Shown: positions 8,426 to 20,180, numbered from the stretch's first letter. The stretch: DNA of 33,705 bases from Dissophora ornata (GCA_025201705.1 MU616846.1:3242-36946); one strand, 5' to 3'. Made by a program: numbers and translations. Notes: generated by a model from the sequence alone, not told the origin.

Positions 8426-10705
8426 ATGCCGTCCTCTGGCGAATGCCCCTCCTACTCTGCAAGCTCGTCCTCGTCCTTCACCATCATCGCTTCCCCCGCC
8501 CCGTCCTATGAATCGACACACCTGCCCTCAAAACTAAAGTCTTTCTTCAAGTTTGGCGGAGCGAAGAAGTCTTCTCGAGACCTCTATGACTCTGACCTAA
8601 GCCTGCCTCCATCATCTCATCCTGGATCTGAAAACAGGAAATCGGTAAGTCCCTTCATCACATTTCGAAACGAATGAGTGCCAGAGAGAGAGAGAAATAA
8701 AAGGAGACGTCCAAAGCACAGACATGAACACTGGCAACAAACGATGGATTAGCACGCGCAAAAGACATGCAAACAAAAAGACACGACATATTGTATCAAA
8801 AAAAAAAAGAAAAAAAGTGGGGTCATTCATGGACATAGATTAGGTGGCTGCACGAGAGCGAGATAGGGCACCGTTTATTTTTAATCGGCTGCTATGTGCT
8901 TGCAGGATGATATCCAAAGAGCGACCCATTGGTGTCTCTTGCATGGTGGTCATGGGCGGAGGGGAAAGCTTCCAGGTCCCTGCTCGGCTCATCTCCGTAA
9001 TTAAATTTATCCAATTTGTCAGAGAAAACAGAGTTTATGAATGAGTTTCATTATTGGGAGCGAGTGTGCCTTCGCTCATTGCACGCAGCAGCCACTGTGC
9101 GACTCCTCCCGCCACACATTGGTCATCATCCTCATTACCGTCACCCTCATCGCCTTCCTCTCCTCCTCCTCTCGATAACGAGACACATATACCCATTTGC
9201 TCAATACAAGCGCACGCACGCATATACCCCCTTCCCTGCCCACTTATTCTTATACGCCCTCCTTCGTGTTTTCTATTTTTACTTTGTCGAATTACGCAAA
9301 TACAACTGCGTGTTTCTGGGCTGTTCACCACTTTCACCGTTTTCAATGTCCTTTGTAAGAGTTCTCCTGAGCTCGTCTAAGCTATGCTATGCTAGGGCAT
9401 ATAATATGTCTTTTTCGTTCTTTGGCCCCTCCTCTGTCCTTCTGACCTTCTTACCTTCTCTCTTCCTCTCTCGTGCTCTCCTTTGATTTGTTTCATCTTG
9501 ACACTAAAAAAAAAAAAAACTCACCCATGCTGACACTACTGCCAAACTTCCTTGTCCCAACACAGTTCCTGAGACGAGTCGCCTCCACCCCAAACGCCAA
9601 GGCTAATCCAGAAGATGCTCTCCGCAAAAACATCACAAAAAGTGGAAGCACCAATGGCTATCTAGGCGCCTATAACCCGTCTTCACCCGCGGCTAAATCT
9701 AATACGACTCTCGGCTCAATCATGACGACCACCTCCTCTGCAACAGCAACAACCGCAGCAACGCATTATAACCCCTCTAAACTTAACGGAAGCCATTTCA
9801 ATACACTAAAGAGTCCCAATGGTTCAGCGCTGGACTTGAGACGCCTGGGCACTTTCCGGCGGACATACTCCGCCAACTCAATCAAGAAGAAGTCCGTCGA
9901 GGTTACGCCCAACAGCTTTGTCAAAATTCGACTGTTGGGCAAAGGAGATGTTGGGAAGGTGTACCTTGTCCGACAAAAGGATACTGATCGACTGTATGCA
10001 ATGAAAGGTACGTGATGGGAAGACGGAAATGCTTGTCTGATAAACAACTAAAAGTGTATACTCACTAACAAAAGAAAAAAAATATGTATTACCCCATTGT
10101 TTCAATGGTATTTGGTTTTTTTTTAAAATATAGTGCTTTCAAAGAAAGAGATGATCAAACGTAACAAGATCAAGCGAGCATTTGCGGAGCAGGAAATTCT
10201 GGCAACATCCAACCATCCATTCATTGTTACACTGTACCACTCGTTCCAGTCAGAGGAATACCTCTACATGTGCATGGAATACTGTATGGGAGGAGAGTTC
10301 TTTCGGGCACTGCAAATGCGACCAGGAAAGCACCTAATGGAGGAAGATGCAAAGTTCTATGCGGCAGAAGTGATCGCCGCACTCGAATACCTTCATCTAA
10401 TGGGATTTATCTATCGAGATTTGAAGCCAGAGAGTAAGGAAGGCCCTCTCTGTCTACTTTTCTAGGCTACTCGATCAAAGGATGGGCAGTAACTGACTGA
10501 ACGCTCTTTGAACAATTTTGATGTAGATATTCTCCTGCATCAAACTGGACACATCATGTTGACAGATTTTGACCTCTCCAAGCAATCTTTACCAGCTGGT
10601 GAGCCTACCATTGTAAAGTCGTCATCGCCCTCAACACCGCCATCCATCGACACCAAATCATGCATCGCCAATCTGCGGACAAACAGTTTTGTCGGTACAG
10701 AAGGT

Positions 10706-10746
<41 letters not shown>

Positions 10747-11465
10747 CCGCTTTACAATCACCGGACCATTTGCGGATCAAATTGTTTACAAAGCTCGGAA
10801 AATGCTGTTCCTCGCCACAACAATAATAACCTTGAAAGCTATTCATAAACCACCATTTAGAATATATCGCACCAGAAGTCATCAAAGGCACTGGACACAC
10901 CTCGTCTGTAGATTGGTGGACACTAGGCATTCTTATCTATGAGATGCTCTATGGCGTTACGCCCTTCAAGGGCAAGGACAGGAATGCAACATTCAATTCT
11001 ATTCTTCATACGGATGTTCAGTTCCCAGATCACCCGGCTGCACAACAAGTTACCCCGCTCTGCAAATCTCTTGTCCGGAAACTTTTGATCAAGGATGAAC
11101 AGCTCCGGTTAGGGTCTAGAGCAGGAGCCAGCGATGTAAAGCAACACCCATTCTTCAAGACCACCAATTGGGCATTGTTGCGTCATCTGACACCGCCCAT
11201 TATACCACAGCAGAGTTTTGGAGCAGACGCCGTCAACTTTAGACAGATGCACGAGAGCATCAGTCTGGACATTGGAGGCGAGGAGCAGGTTCTCCAACAA
11301 CCTGGCAACAAGAATCTGTTTGCCAATTTTAATTCTGGTGAGTGTCATTTGATCAAATCGCTTATTGGTCTGGCACCGGTCGAACTTGAAAGCTAACTAT
11401 TTATTATACATCCACCATCAATCGTGTTAGTGACTCTGCAACACGACGGCGACGACTATATGTAA
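8426..11465 (+). CDS. FPK1: AGC protein kinase, Fpk1/Kin82 - nrc-2 - Ppk14 family, 549 aa, six exons
   Basis: Ser/Thr kinase. In yeast this family phosphorylates plasma-membrane phospholipid flippases, and in Neurospora (nrc-2) it affects growth form. Exons are 8426-8644, 9566-10007, 10134-10433, 10527-10703, 10861-11337 and 11431-11465, all phase-consistent. Visible motifs are the Gly loop [13 protein letters not shown], catalytic Lys 220 in YAMK, YRDLKPEN with Asp 316, DFDLSK (334-339, the DFD variant typical of this family), activation segment FVGTEEYIAPE, and a C-terminal tail with FANFNSV. The conserved [12 protein letters not shown] opens exon 2. Between DFD and the activation loop is a Ser/Pro-rich insert usual for these kinases. 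Exon 1 is the least certain part because intron 1 is 921 nt; the start at 8426 follows a pyrimidine-rich leader. The last small exon restores a [10 protein letters not shown] end in place of read-through. Confidence 0.87.
10709..10743 (+). repeat. Poly(T) run of 35 in a kinase intron
   Basis: An uninterrupted T35 starts inside the GTGAGT donor of intron 4. It is far from the acceptor, so it is not the polypyrimidine tract. Such runs are prone to length error in sequencing. Confidence 0.95.
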
Positions 11466-11471
11466 AAAAAA

Positions 11472-11506
11472 AATGAACAATAGTGTGAGAGCGACTATTG
11501 TTCATT
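11472..11506. other. Perfect 13-bp hairpin just after the kinase stop codon
   Basis: AATGAACAATAGT at 11472-11484 and its exact reverse complement at 11494-11506 enclose a 9-nt loop, starting 7 nt after the TAA and after a short A-run. It would form a strong stem in the kinase 3' UTR. The region to 11763 is otherwise AT-rich, as expected between two converging 3' ends. Confidence 0.85.
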
Positions 11507-11763
11507 ACTATTATATCCGTGTAATTTTATCTCATCTTTTCATGATCATGCACTCTCATTCTTCATAATAAACCAACAATCATTCAACTGGTACTGTTGC
11601 ATTTTATTTTCTTCATAATATTGGTGGCGGTTTGAAATAGAGAGTCTGCTCAGAAAACAGCGAATGAACAGGGCTAAAAGAACAAAAAGGCTATAAAAAC
11701 AAAATTGTGGGTGGAGGCGATAAAAGGGTAGGAAACGTAATAGGTCAACTTTTTATACATGGG

Positions 11764-14222
11764 CTATACTAAATGATAATCGGATGCGGCTGATGCCGCT
11801 TGTGCCGCTGCAATCTTAGCATTGTCCTCCTCAATAAACCTCCTCTCCTCTTCCGAAAGTTCAAAAGGGATAATAGAGGAGTGGTGCAGATCAGAGGTCG
11901 GGTAGAGCACAGGCGAATCTGTCGAGACCTCATCATGCGTGTTATATACACCACCATTGGAGTGAGAGGTTGAGGTTGCGAGAACTGCTGGTGACGAGTA
12001 TGAGGATCCCTCTGTCAAATTTGATCGCAACTGACTGTAATCTGGAACTGCTTTAAAGTCTACACCGTGGTCTTGGCGCAATGGTGATGGGCGATGAGTG
12101 GTCGATGAAGGGGCTCCTCGGCGAGGGAGATAAGACGACACGGTTCGGATCTGCCCATGGTTCTGGACATGTACGCCGCTTCCAGTCCGCGGGTAGGCAG
12201 CGCCGTTGATCTGCGCTGCCTTGTAGTGTGCAACCTTCTCGCGGTGCTCCGTCATCAGGGTATCGATATTCTTAAGTAAGTTCAAGATAACCTCGGCATG
12301 CTGTTTACGAACAGGGTCTTCCGAGCATAGAGCGCGCGCCTTAGCTGCCTTGATCTGCCTCTCCATGTCGCCTGCCGTGATGGGTTTTGTAGTCGAAGGT
12401 TTGAGGGTGTATTTGACATCGGGTCCATCCAGACGAGTCTGAGCGAGCTGCCGAGACATGGCCTCGACAGGATCTATAGGCTCCGAGGTTTCTGCTGCAG
12501 TGGCGGCAGCAGCGGCAGCGACAGCAGCTTGCCTGGCTCGCAATTTTTGCATATAGCTTCCAGCTTTGGTTTGGGGCGCTGCTGAAGTCGAAACTGTTGT
12601 AACGGCATCAGCCTCTCCAGACTGTGATTCCTCAGAATTTGAGGCTTCTTGCTGCTGCTCCTGACCCGGGTTGGTAGTATTATCCGCAGCGCCCGCCTCA
12701 TCGACATCGGTCTCCGGCAACGGCGTGTTTGGAACATCAGGTGCCAATTCTAGAAGAGCTTCCGCGTCAATGGGCTCGTGCAATTTGTGTGCCTTCACCG
12801 ACGCCGACGGTCGCTGCTTCATCATCATACCGTTCTGGTTTCCCTTTGTCTGCGTGCTCATATCTGCAAACTCTCTTTCCACCTTGACAACGACCTTATG
12901 CTCCAGTACAGGCTCATCAGGCTCCACCTTAACCTGGCTCGGCCCTTGCTGCAATGCAGGCAGTGAAACATATTGCGGGTTGGTGTATCGGCTGGATTGA
13001 TGGACAGTGCTCTTGGCGATATGCGAACTCATGACGCTGGGTCTTTGTTGCGTGAAAGAGGGGTCCCATTGCATATCAGACGATCCATAGGGCAACGTCG
13101 TCGATGTAGTCGGTGGCACGAAAGGATCGTCTGGGATTACCGTGCTGTAGATAGAGTCTACTCCCATGCCATAGCTCGCCAAACTGCCACTATCCAGACC
13201 GGTGGCAGCGTTGTAGTTCTGGAAACCATCAATGCTGCCATACTTTGCATCCAGGGCAATAGGTGTCTGTTTCTGCTCGTACTCTGGGAAGAGAGGCGTA
13301 TCGTATGACTGCGGCTCGAATGCCTCTCCACTAACATCCTCGAAAAGTGTTGAGCAAAACTGGTTGAACTGATTGAACTGATCCCAATCGGAAACTTCCG
13401 GCAGTGATGACAACAAACGATCTGGTGTCATTGGGTTAACTTCCAAGATTGCGGACAGTGCATTTAGACGACCCATCATATCTAATTTCAGAATTATTGA
13501 CGAATGTTAATTATGCTGGCATATCGAAGGGCTATAGGATTAGTAAACGCCATGGACGCCATTATTGACTTACCCTCGTTGTAGGACGCATCTGTGCGCT
13601 TCTTTTTGGCCTCAACTGCAAACGCGCCCAGCGTTTCCGATAGAACCTCATCAAACCCATCGCGTGAACGCTTGGCACTCATTGGTGAGACCATATCATC
13701 ATAGCCATTGGCGCCCGGGAAAGCGCCAAAATACGCACCGGACACGTCGATAGTGGGCCGATCGAATGAGTTCATCATATCTAGTTCAAGGTCTGGAGCA
13801 CTAGGGGAGCTGAACAGATCTGAATTGGTAGAGTATGAAGGCGAGGCTAACCGACAAGGGATTGAAATGGGGTAAGAAAGAGACTCGTAGTGACAAAAGA
13901 GCACACATGTCGCGATGTAATACTTACAAAGACCAGGGTTCCATGACTCGGCGGTATCGGCGGGCGAAAGGGGAAAGGAATATGGTGAAAGAGAGGAGCC
14001 GGTAGTGGCAGACGCGACCGACGGAGATCGGTCTAGGGCCGTTGGAGGGGTGAGGGGGAAGGCTGGGAATATACCAGGCTGCAGGCGTCCTGAGGAAGAA
14101 TTCGAGGTAGCGGGGGTGTCTGTCGAGGTGGCGTCTGTCGAAAGGGCATCGGGGTTTTCCTGATGGATCTTTTCGTGTTTCTTCAAATCCTGCGGACGTT
14201 TGAAGCCTTTTTTACAAATCTG

Positions 14223-14278
<56 letters not shown>

Positions 14279-14599
14279 AGTGACAGTCAGTTGGCAAGTC
14301 AAGCTAGCATTGAGGCGTTAAAAAGTAGGGCTGTCATATACCTCGCAAAGGTAGGGCTTCGAAGGGACATGGACTCGGAGATGGGAGGTGATATGGTCTC
14401 GCTTGATAAAGGTCGGGACGGCGCATTTGTCCCAGCGACAGGTGAGGCAGAGATTGTGGTTGGCCTTGCGGCCAACGTGGTCTTCGATGAGGTGCTCGTA
14501 GAGCCTCTCAGCATCGTCAAAGTTCTTGAGACACGAGTCCCATTGGCAGATGTACTCGTCCGAGAAGATGAAAGAATGAGGCGAGGGAATGCTGTCCAT
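11764..14599 (-). CDS. pacC: PacC/Rim101-type C2H2 zinc-finger transcription factor, 846 aa, four exons
   Basis: Ambient-pH regulator. PacC binds GCCARG and switches genes on at alkaline pH after proteolytic activation by the Pal/Rim pathway. Exons are 14599-14342, 14219-13928, 13846-13574 and 13481-11764. Three fingers are seen: C18-C23-H36-H41, C54-C59-H73-H77 and C85-C88-H101-H105. The diagnostic stretches are EHVGRK-like [21 protein letters not shown] and [15 protein letters not shown]. Intron 1 splits finger 3 after Glu 86. After the fingers come a Ser/Pro-rich segment, then [10 protein letters not shown] and VEAKKKRTD, matching the PacC region with a nuclear-localisation signal, and a long Gln/Ala-rich C-terminal part with a conserved helical block ([18 protein letters not shown]). 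I saw no clear YPXL/I PalA-binding motif. The ATG at 14599 is chosen for its context and because finger 1 starts 17 residues later; an open upstream extension looks like leader. Confidence 0.93.
14229..14272 (+). repeat. (AG)22 microsatellite in pacC intron 1
   Basis: On the coding (minus) strand this is (CT)22, ending a few bases before the acceptor at 14220. It serves as the polypyrimidine tract of intron 1, which interrupts zinc finger 3. Confidence 0.95.
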
Positions 14600-14779
14600 G
14601 GCTGACGGGGCCTCGCTGTGTTGCTGCGCTTGTGTTGTGGTCGGTGTGGCGATGGGTGGGCGGGTGTGGAAGGAGTGGAAGGTGATGGAAGGGCTGTCCG
14701 AAGGAAGGGGAAAACAGGTGGAAAAAAAGAGACAGGAGGCAGTTTGGGCAAAGTTGCGCAAATGAACGCACTCATTCAT

Positions 14780-14845
14780 GCCAAGACATCCAGGATACGA
14801 CGCAGTCACAGCCTTTTTCGAGTTCGCTTTTTCTTTTTTGCCAAG
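14780..14845 (+). promoter_or_regulatory. Two PacC-consensus sites upstream of pacC
   Basis: GCCAAG occurs at 14780-14785 and 14840-14845, about 180 and 240 bp upstream of the pacC start. Both match GCCARG. In Aspergillus pacC is itself raised at alkaline pH, so autoregulation is plausible but unproven here. Confidence 0.5.
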
Positions 14846-14932
14846 AGCGACGAGAGACACCGACGCCACGGCTCCGACCAGGGCACCAAAGAGACTACAC
14901 ATCTATACTTATATTTTCTCATATCACGCCAC

Positions 14933-14964
14933 AGTATGTCAGTATGTCAGTATGTCAGTATGTC
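14933..14964 (+). repeat. Octamer AGTATGTC repeated four times
   Basis: Four perfect head-to-tail copies of AGTATGTC, followed by ATGG, in the pacC/lipase intergenic region. It is either a simple repeat or a cluster of binding sites. Confidence 0.95.
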
Positions 14965-15791
14965 ATGGCCATCAAGGGCTGCCCACAGCCATCCCGCCTA
15001 CAGCCGCCCCATTCTGTGTGGACTGTATTGCGTGTGTGTGTAAATGATGGTCTGGATCCGCTTGGAAATAGACTGCTACAAGTTACCCAACAGGGGACGG
15101 CGATTACGAATTAGATTGGAGGACATGAATGGCTACCGCTTGACTTCATTTCCAGCCAATGCAAGCTGTTCGTGGAAGAATATAATCTCACCCCCACGCC
15201 CCCCCCGTGAGATTTTATACACGTTTAGCCAAAATATAGTCCATTGAATGACAAACATCCATCATTTATTCCTCTTCTTGCCTGTGTTCAGCACACCACG
15301 GTGTGATCAGACCCTTTATTTCCTCGTTTTTGCAAACTGAGGTCAAGAATAAAAGGGCCATAATCCGCGGCGAACGCATCAACGCATCTTGTGTAGGCGG
15401 CAACGCATAGGCTGATACAAACAATTACAATGCCCTCGCATAGGACGAGAGGCTTTCACATGCCCGTGGCCCTGATCAGCACGCGTCAATCCCTGGTCGT
15501 ACACACAACGTTGTTTTCTCACCTCTTTCCCCACGACTAGCAGCTTACATCCTTCCATCCCCATTCATTGATCACCATTCCGTGATTCTGATCTCCTCTA
15601 TAGAGCTCTTGCATTCTACTCCTGAACCACTAGAACACAGCAAAACACCGCCTCTCTCTCTATTCTCCTTTATTGTCCTATCAAAAAAGTGCGCACTCCA
15701 CTCAGACCACACCTTTTCAACTCACACCTCTGCACAACAACCACACCGTTCACACCTCCGGCCTGGCCACATTGTTTCAGACCCATTCAAC

Positions 15792-18700
15792 ATGAGCAGG
15801 TCTTCGCCTCTTGTGGCGCCGATCATGGACGAGGACTTTGACCTCTGTATCTCCGAGACGAACCTTCCCTTCCCTTACTCCGATCATTGTAGCACAGGCC
15901 CACCTAGCCTCTACGAGTTTGATGTGAACGACGATGAGGAAGAAGAGGGAGAAGAAGGGGAAGAAGGGGAAGAAGAGTACGGAGAAGACGATGAGGATGA
16001 AGGAGAGGGAGAGGGGGAGGATGAGGACGAGGAAAACGAAGACGAAGGGGAGGAATTCAGTGAAGACGATGTCGTGGTCCGCAAAGAGGTCCTTGTGGAC
16101 GACGACAGCGATGAGGATTCGACTCATACATCAGCACGCCTCAACACTCACCGACCCAAAGTCACAAAGACACTGAACGACCTTCCCCGCCAGCTCCAGA
16201 GTCGACTCGAAAAAATCCACGACAGGGATGTCCACAGCAATACCGTTTCAGCTTCACCCATAGGAGCCTCGCCACGCTACGCCCGACGGTCCCTCTCGTT
16301 CGATTCCACTGGCGAGTGGCAGGCAGAGGAGGAGGAGGAAGAAGAGGACGTGGTCAATGGAGAGCAACAACAAGACAAGGGCTTGTTCCCGACTGTCACC
16401 ACTGCTGTTACATCTGTTGCCTACGCTGTGGGCAAGCACTGGTCCAAGGTAAAATCTACTCTGCAAACGTTTGAATGACGCCCACGTTCCCCAGTATTGC
16501 TGATCTTCCAGTCCGGAACATTGCTCCGCTCCACGATATTGTTTATTGTCCGCATGATCGTTTGTGTTTTTATATGCTCTTGAATACATCTGACAAAAAA
16601 GATGGCTAATAATAATAATAATAATAATAATGTCCTGATCGATCTCGTGGGGTGACCCATTAGAAAATCTACGAGTCCCTACTTCGATCTCGAGATCCAA
16701 AGGCATATTATACCCATCTGCTTTCAGCGGCCACAAACTACGAGCAGTGGGCCTCAGCGGCTGCCACCCTCGACCGACTCCAGGGCAAGGATAAGTGGAA
16801 GAATGACCCAACGTCGCCCCACTACGACTATGAGATGCTGCAAGAGCGACTGTCTCAGTTAGCTTCTGCCCGAGAGTCGGGCGACCTAGGTCTGATGATT
16901 TTTCTGCTCCGCACCTCACTCTCTCGAAATCTTGGTAATGTCGGACGACCACAGGTAAAGGCCACACACATACACGCACGCGTGCGGGTACGTAAGCTAC
17001 CGTGAAAGGGGGTTGCGGATGCTAACACTCACGTGCTTCACTTCAAATAGCTATATGCAGAAACCATCATTGGCACAAAGCGGCTCATCGAAGACTACAA
17101 CTCTGAGGTCATCCGTCAGCTCAATATCATCTGCGATACCGAAAGCGATGATTTCTCAACGGCCGCCAAACTAGAGTTTTTCACACATACGCGACAGGCT
17201 TTCGGTCGCACAGCACTCCTGTTGAGCGGTGGAGCCACAATGGGTAAGAGTGCCACGAATGGAATGATAAGTTTGTACTCCACGTAAAATTCCTCAAAGC
17301 TAAAATGGTGAAAAAAAAAAATCATGCTAGGTGTGATGCACATTGGAGTAATCAAGACTCTTTACGACTGCCAAGTCCTGCCAAGGATCATCTCCGGTTC
17401 TTCATGCGGATCGATCATTGCTGCGATATTGTGCACGTGTACAGATGAAGAAATTCCGTCAATGCTTCAATTCGACAAGTTCAACTTTGTAAGTCCTATC
17501 TCAATAGCCACAGCTGAAGGTGATGTCAATGAATTCAAGCAGTGCTCTAAGTTTCTCTGTCCAACAATAGACCTTTTTCCATACTGTCGAAGAGCAAGGA
17601 GACCACATAGCAAGACTTATTCACTTCCTGAAGAACGGTACTGTCTCGCTCTTTATCCTCGACGCGAATGCATCTCGACTGCTATCCTCATATCCTAACA
17701 TATTTCACGCGTGCATGATCGTAGGTGCGTTGTTCGATGCTCAAGTTCTTAAAGCGGCCTTGAAAGATAACATTGGAGATGCTACCTTCCAGGAAGCGTA
17801 CAACAGAACAAGACGAATTCTGAACGTTACTGTCAGTACCTCGGCAACATTTGAGATGCCAAGGCTCTTGAATTACTTGACGGCTCCTAATGTCCTCATT
17901 TGGTCTGCTGTGTATGTATCAAACACCGTGTAAACACGCGGCCCGTTACAGTTATCGTTAGCTGCTACTAACACCCACCCCATACTCTTGTCTTTCAGGG
18001 CAACCTCCTGTGCAGCTCCGTTTATTTACAACTCGGCTCCTCTCATGGCAAAGGATAAAAATGGAGAGGAGGTTCAATGGAATCCTTCGAGTAAGTTGAA
18101 GTGGACATATAATTCTCTTTGCGACATGTGGGAAGCATTTAAATTAAGATGCGGTTATTTTGCTTTTCTATTTTGCTGTCAACAGGATACCACTGGATTG
18201 ATGGATCGGTTGAAAAGTAAGCAGAGGTTATAACACGGAACTCTTATAGCGTGTGGCGCGTATTTAACCAGTATTAACCGGTGCATATATTATCGTAGTG
18301 ACCTTCCAATGAACAAGTTGTCGGAGCTCTTCAACGTCAACCACTTTATTGTATGCCAAGTCAATCCATATATTGTGCCTTTTTTGCATAACTCACTGGC
18401 TCGATCGCCAAGCAACCGGGTAGTGGGCTGGATGCTCTATCAAGCGAGATCAGAATTGCAGCACCGCATGAACCAGGTATGAGCACCACCGACTCTGTTT
18501 ACAAAGCTACGCTCAAAGTCTAGCATATGTGATTACTTATGAGAAGTATATGAATGGACAATAGCTCTCGCTTCTAGGGGTGATGCCCGAATTGATCAAC
18601 AAGGTGCAGGCCATTATGTCGCAGCGATACTATGGTGATATCACCATTGTCCCTGATCTCGGGGTTGACGACTATTTGAACATCGTTTCCAACCCAACAG

Positions 18701-20034
18701 TGGACTCCTTAGTTGGAGCAACACTCAAAGGAGAGCGCGCTACGTGGCCGAGTAAGTTTCAAGTCCGCAAAGCCATTTGAACTCGAAGGCCCTGATTTCC
18801 CTGTCATTGACTTTACTGCCTTCTATTTCCAGAAATCTCCATCATCAAGAACCATTGTAGCATTGAGCACACTCTTGACGATATTCTGTATAGATTACGC
18901 CTGCGTCGTCTTGAGGCTTACCGCGCCTATCCACAAGTACCTGCCCCACTGACAAAGATGCCCAGAGAAAATCCAGCATATATTCAGCCTGCGGTACAAG
19001 CCCGACCCTCTTCTAGTACCACTGCATTGCGAAGCTCTGTTTCTGTTTGTCTTGGAGCCGTTGGACGATCCAACTCTTCCCCTGGTTCACCCACAAACTC
19101 TGTGAACACGAGCATGGGTCCGTCAGGATCGCCCCTGGATCAATTGAATCGCAGCACAGCCAAGAGCGCGTCAACGGAGAGTGCCGTGGACCACTACTTC
19201 ATGCAAGGGCTGGCTAAAGATAACGAGGGTAATGTTGATGCGACGCAGGCCAACGGTAGCGAACTTCAGGATACCACAACTTCTTCGACCGTTGGCACAG
19301 TGCTTGCAGTTGATGTCAAACTCATGCCTCGTCGAAACTCGAGCGGAGGCAGCCATTCGCGGCCACAGTCACTCAAGCGGACTGTATCTTCGAGCGAGCA
19401 GTCTCACTCTCCTGTGGGCTCGCCCCTGATCATGCGAACGTCGAGTCGAAGCTCGACCATGGGCGTATCAACAGTCAGCAACAGCAAGTTTGGTCCCCCT
19501 ACTTTGCGGGGCCCTCGGAATAGTGCCGGCAATGGGTCAGAGTACCAACGCAACAGCGACACGACCACAAACACGGCCCCAAGCAGTCGACGATCCTCAT
19601 CGTCTTCAATGAGCTCCTCGCATTCTTCCGCTTCGTTTTCGGTTGTTTCTGGCGCATCTCTTACTAAAAAAGAAACAGCTTTCTTCCTATCGTCGCCCGT
19701 GAGCGAGAGCCCGAGCGTGTTCCCGGGACCTAGTATGACAATGCCCGCGTATACTACCACCGTGAACAGTACTCCGAATACACCTGTTCCGGTCGTTGTT
19801 CATACAAACAATACAAACAGATCTGCCTCGTCGAATCGCTCGAGCAGCAAGACAAGATCAAGTGGCGGAGATAGTGGCGGAGCTGGTGGCTCTTCAGGAA
19901 GCCCAGGTTCTAACAGCAGCGTTAGCGGCAGCGGCAGCGGCAGCGGTGGTAGCAACCGTATCAAGAAGAACACTAGAAGCTTTCATATGACTAGTCTTCA
20001 ACAAGGAACCCCCGACTCACATAATCATAATTAA
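15792..20034 (+). CDS. Patatin-type triacylglycerol lipase, Tgl3/4/5 - SDP1 family, 1080 aa, eleven exons
   Basis: It should hydrolyse triacylglycerol at lipid droplets. Exons are 15792-16448, 16664-16954, 17051-17243, 17331-17488, 17571-17637, 17725-17911, 17999-18090, 18186-18216, 18299-18476, 18565-18751 and 18833-20034; all phases agree. An acidic N-terminal part has long Glu/Asp runs (about residues 47-110). Then comes the DUF3336-type region (YESLLRSRDPKAYYTHLLSA onward), the glycine loop SGGATMG, the nucleophile elbow GSSCG with Ser 405, and the second catalytic motif WIDGSVEND with Asp 554, encoded in a 31-nt micro-exon. ELFNVNHFIV and GDITIVPDL are also family hallmarks. The last ~380 residues are Ser/Thr/Asn/Gly-rich and low complexity, probably regulatory. 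The start at 15792 is preferred over an in-frame ATG at 15582, whose extension looks like leader. Confidence 0.9.
16607..16631 (+). repeat. (AAT)n microsatellite in lipase intron 1
   Basis: About eight TAA/AAT units inside the 215-nt first intron of the lipase, about 30 nt before the acceptor. Confidence 0.9.
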
Positions 20035-20180
20035 AGAATTCACGCACACTGTCCAGTCTATACTGACAAGGTTGCCAGGTGCTTTAATTTGTCTGAATGC
20101 AAAATGTTTATTATTGTACAAGTGAAATGTAAGATGAGTGTGATGCTTGGTTAAGAAAGGGTTTCCTCGTTACGGCTGGT

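Larger units (their letters stand above)
14600..15791. other. Divergent intergenic region between pacC and the lipase
   Basis: No further gene seen. It contains the pacC leader and promoter on the left, two GCCAAG sites, an octamer tandem repeat, a run of C near 15200 and a pyrimidine- and CA-rich leader for the lipase at 15600-15790. In-frame extensions upstream of both start codons lack coding character. Confidence 0.5.

Noticed and set aside
14600..14902. N-terminal extension of pacC
   Set aside because: It is open but Ser/Pro/Thr-rich like leader DNA and precedes a good start context at 14599; PacC proteins do not need it.
15582..15791. N-terminal extension of the lipase
   Set aside because: It has leader-like composition without conserved features; the start at 15792 is in better context.
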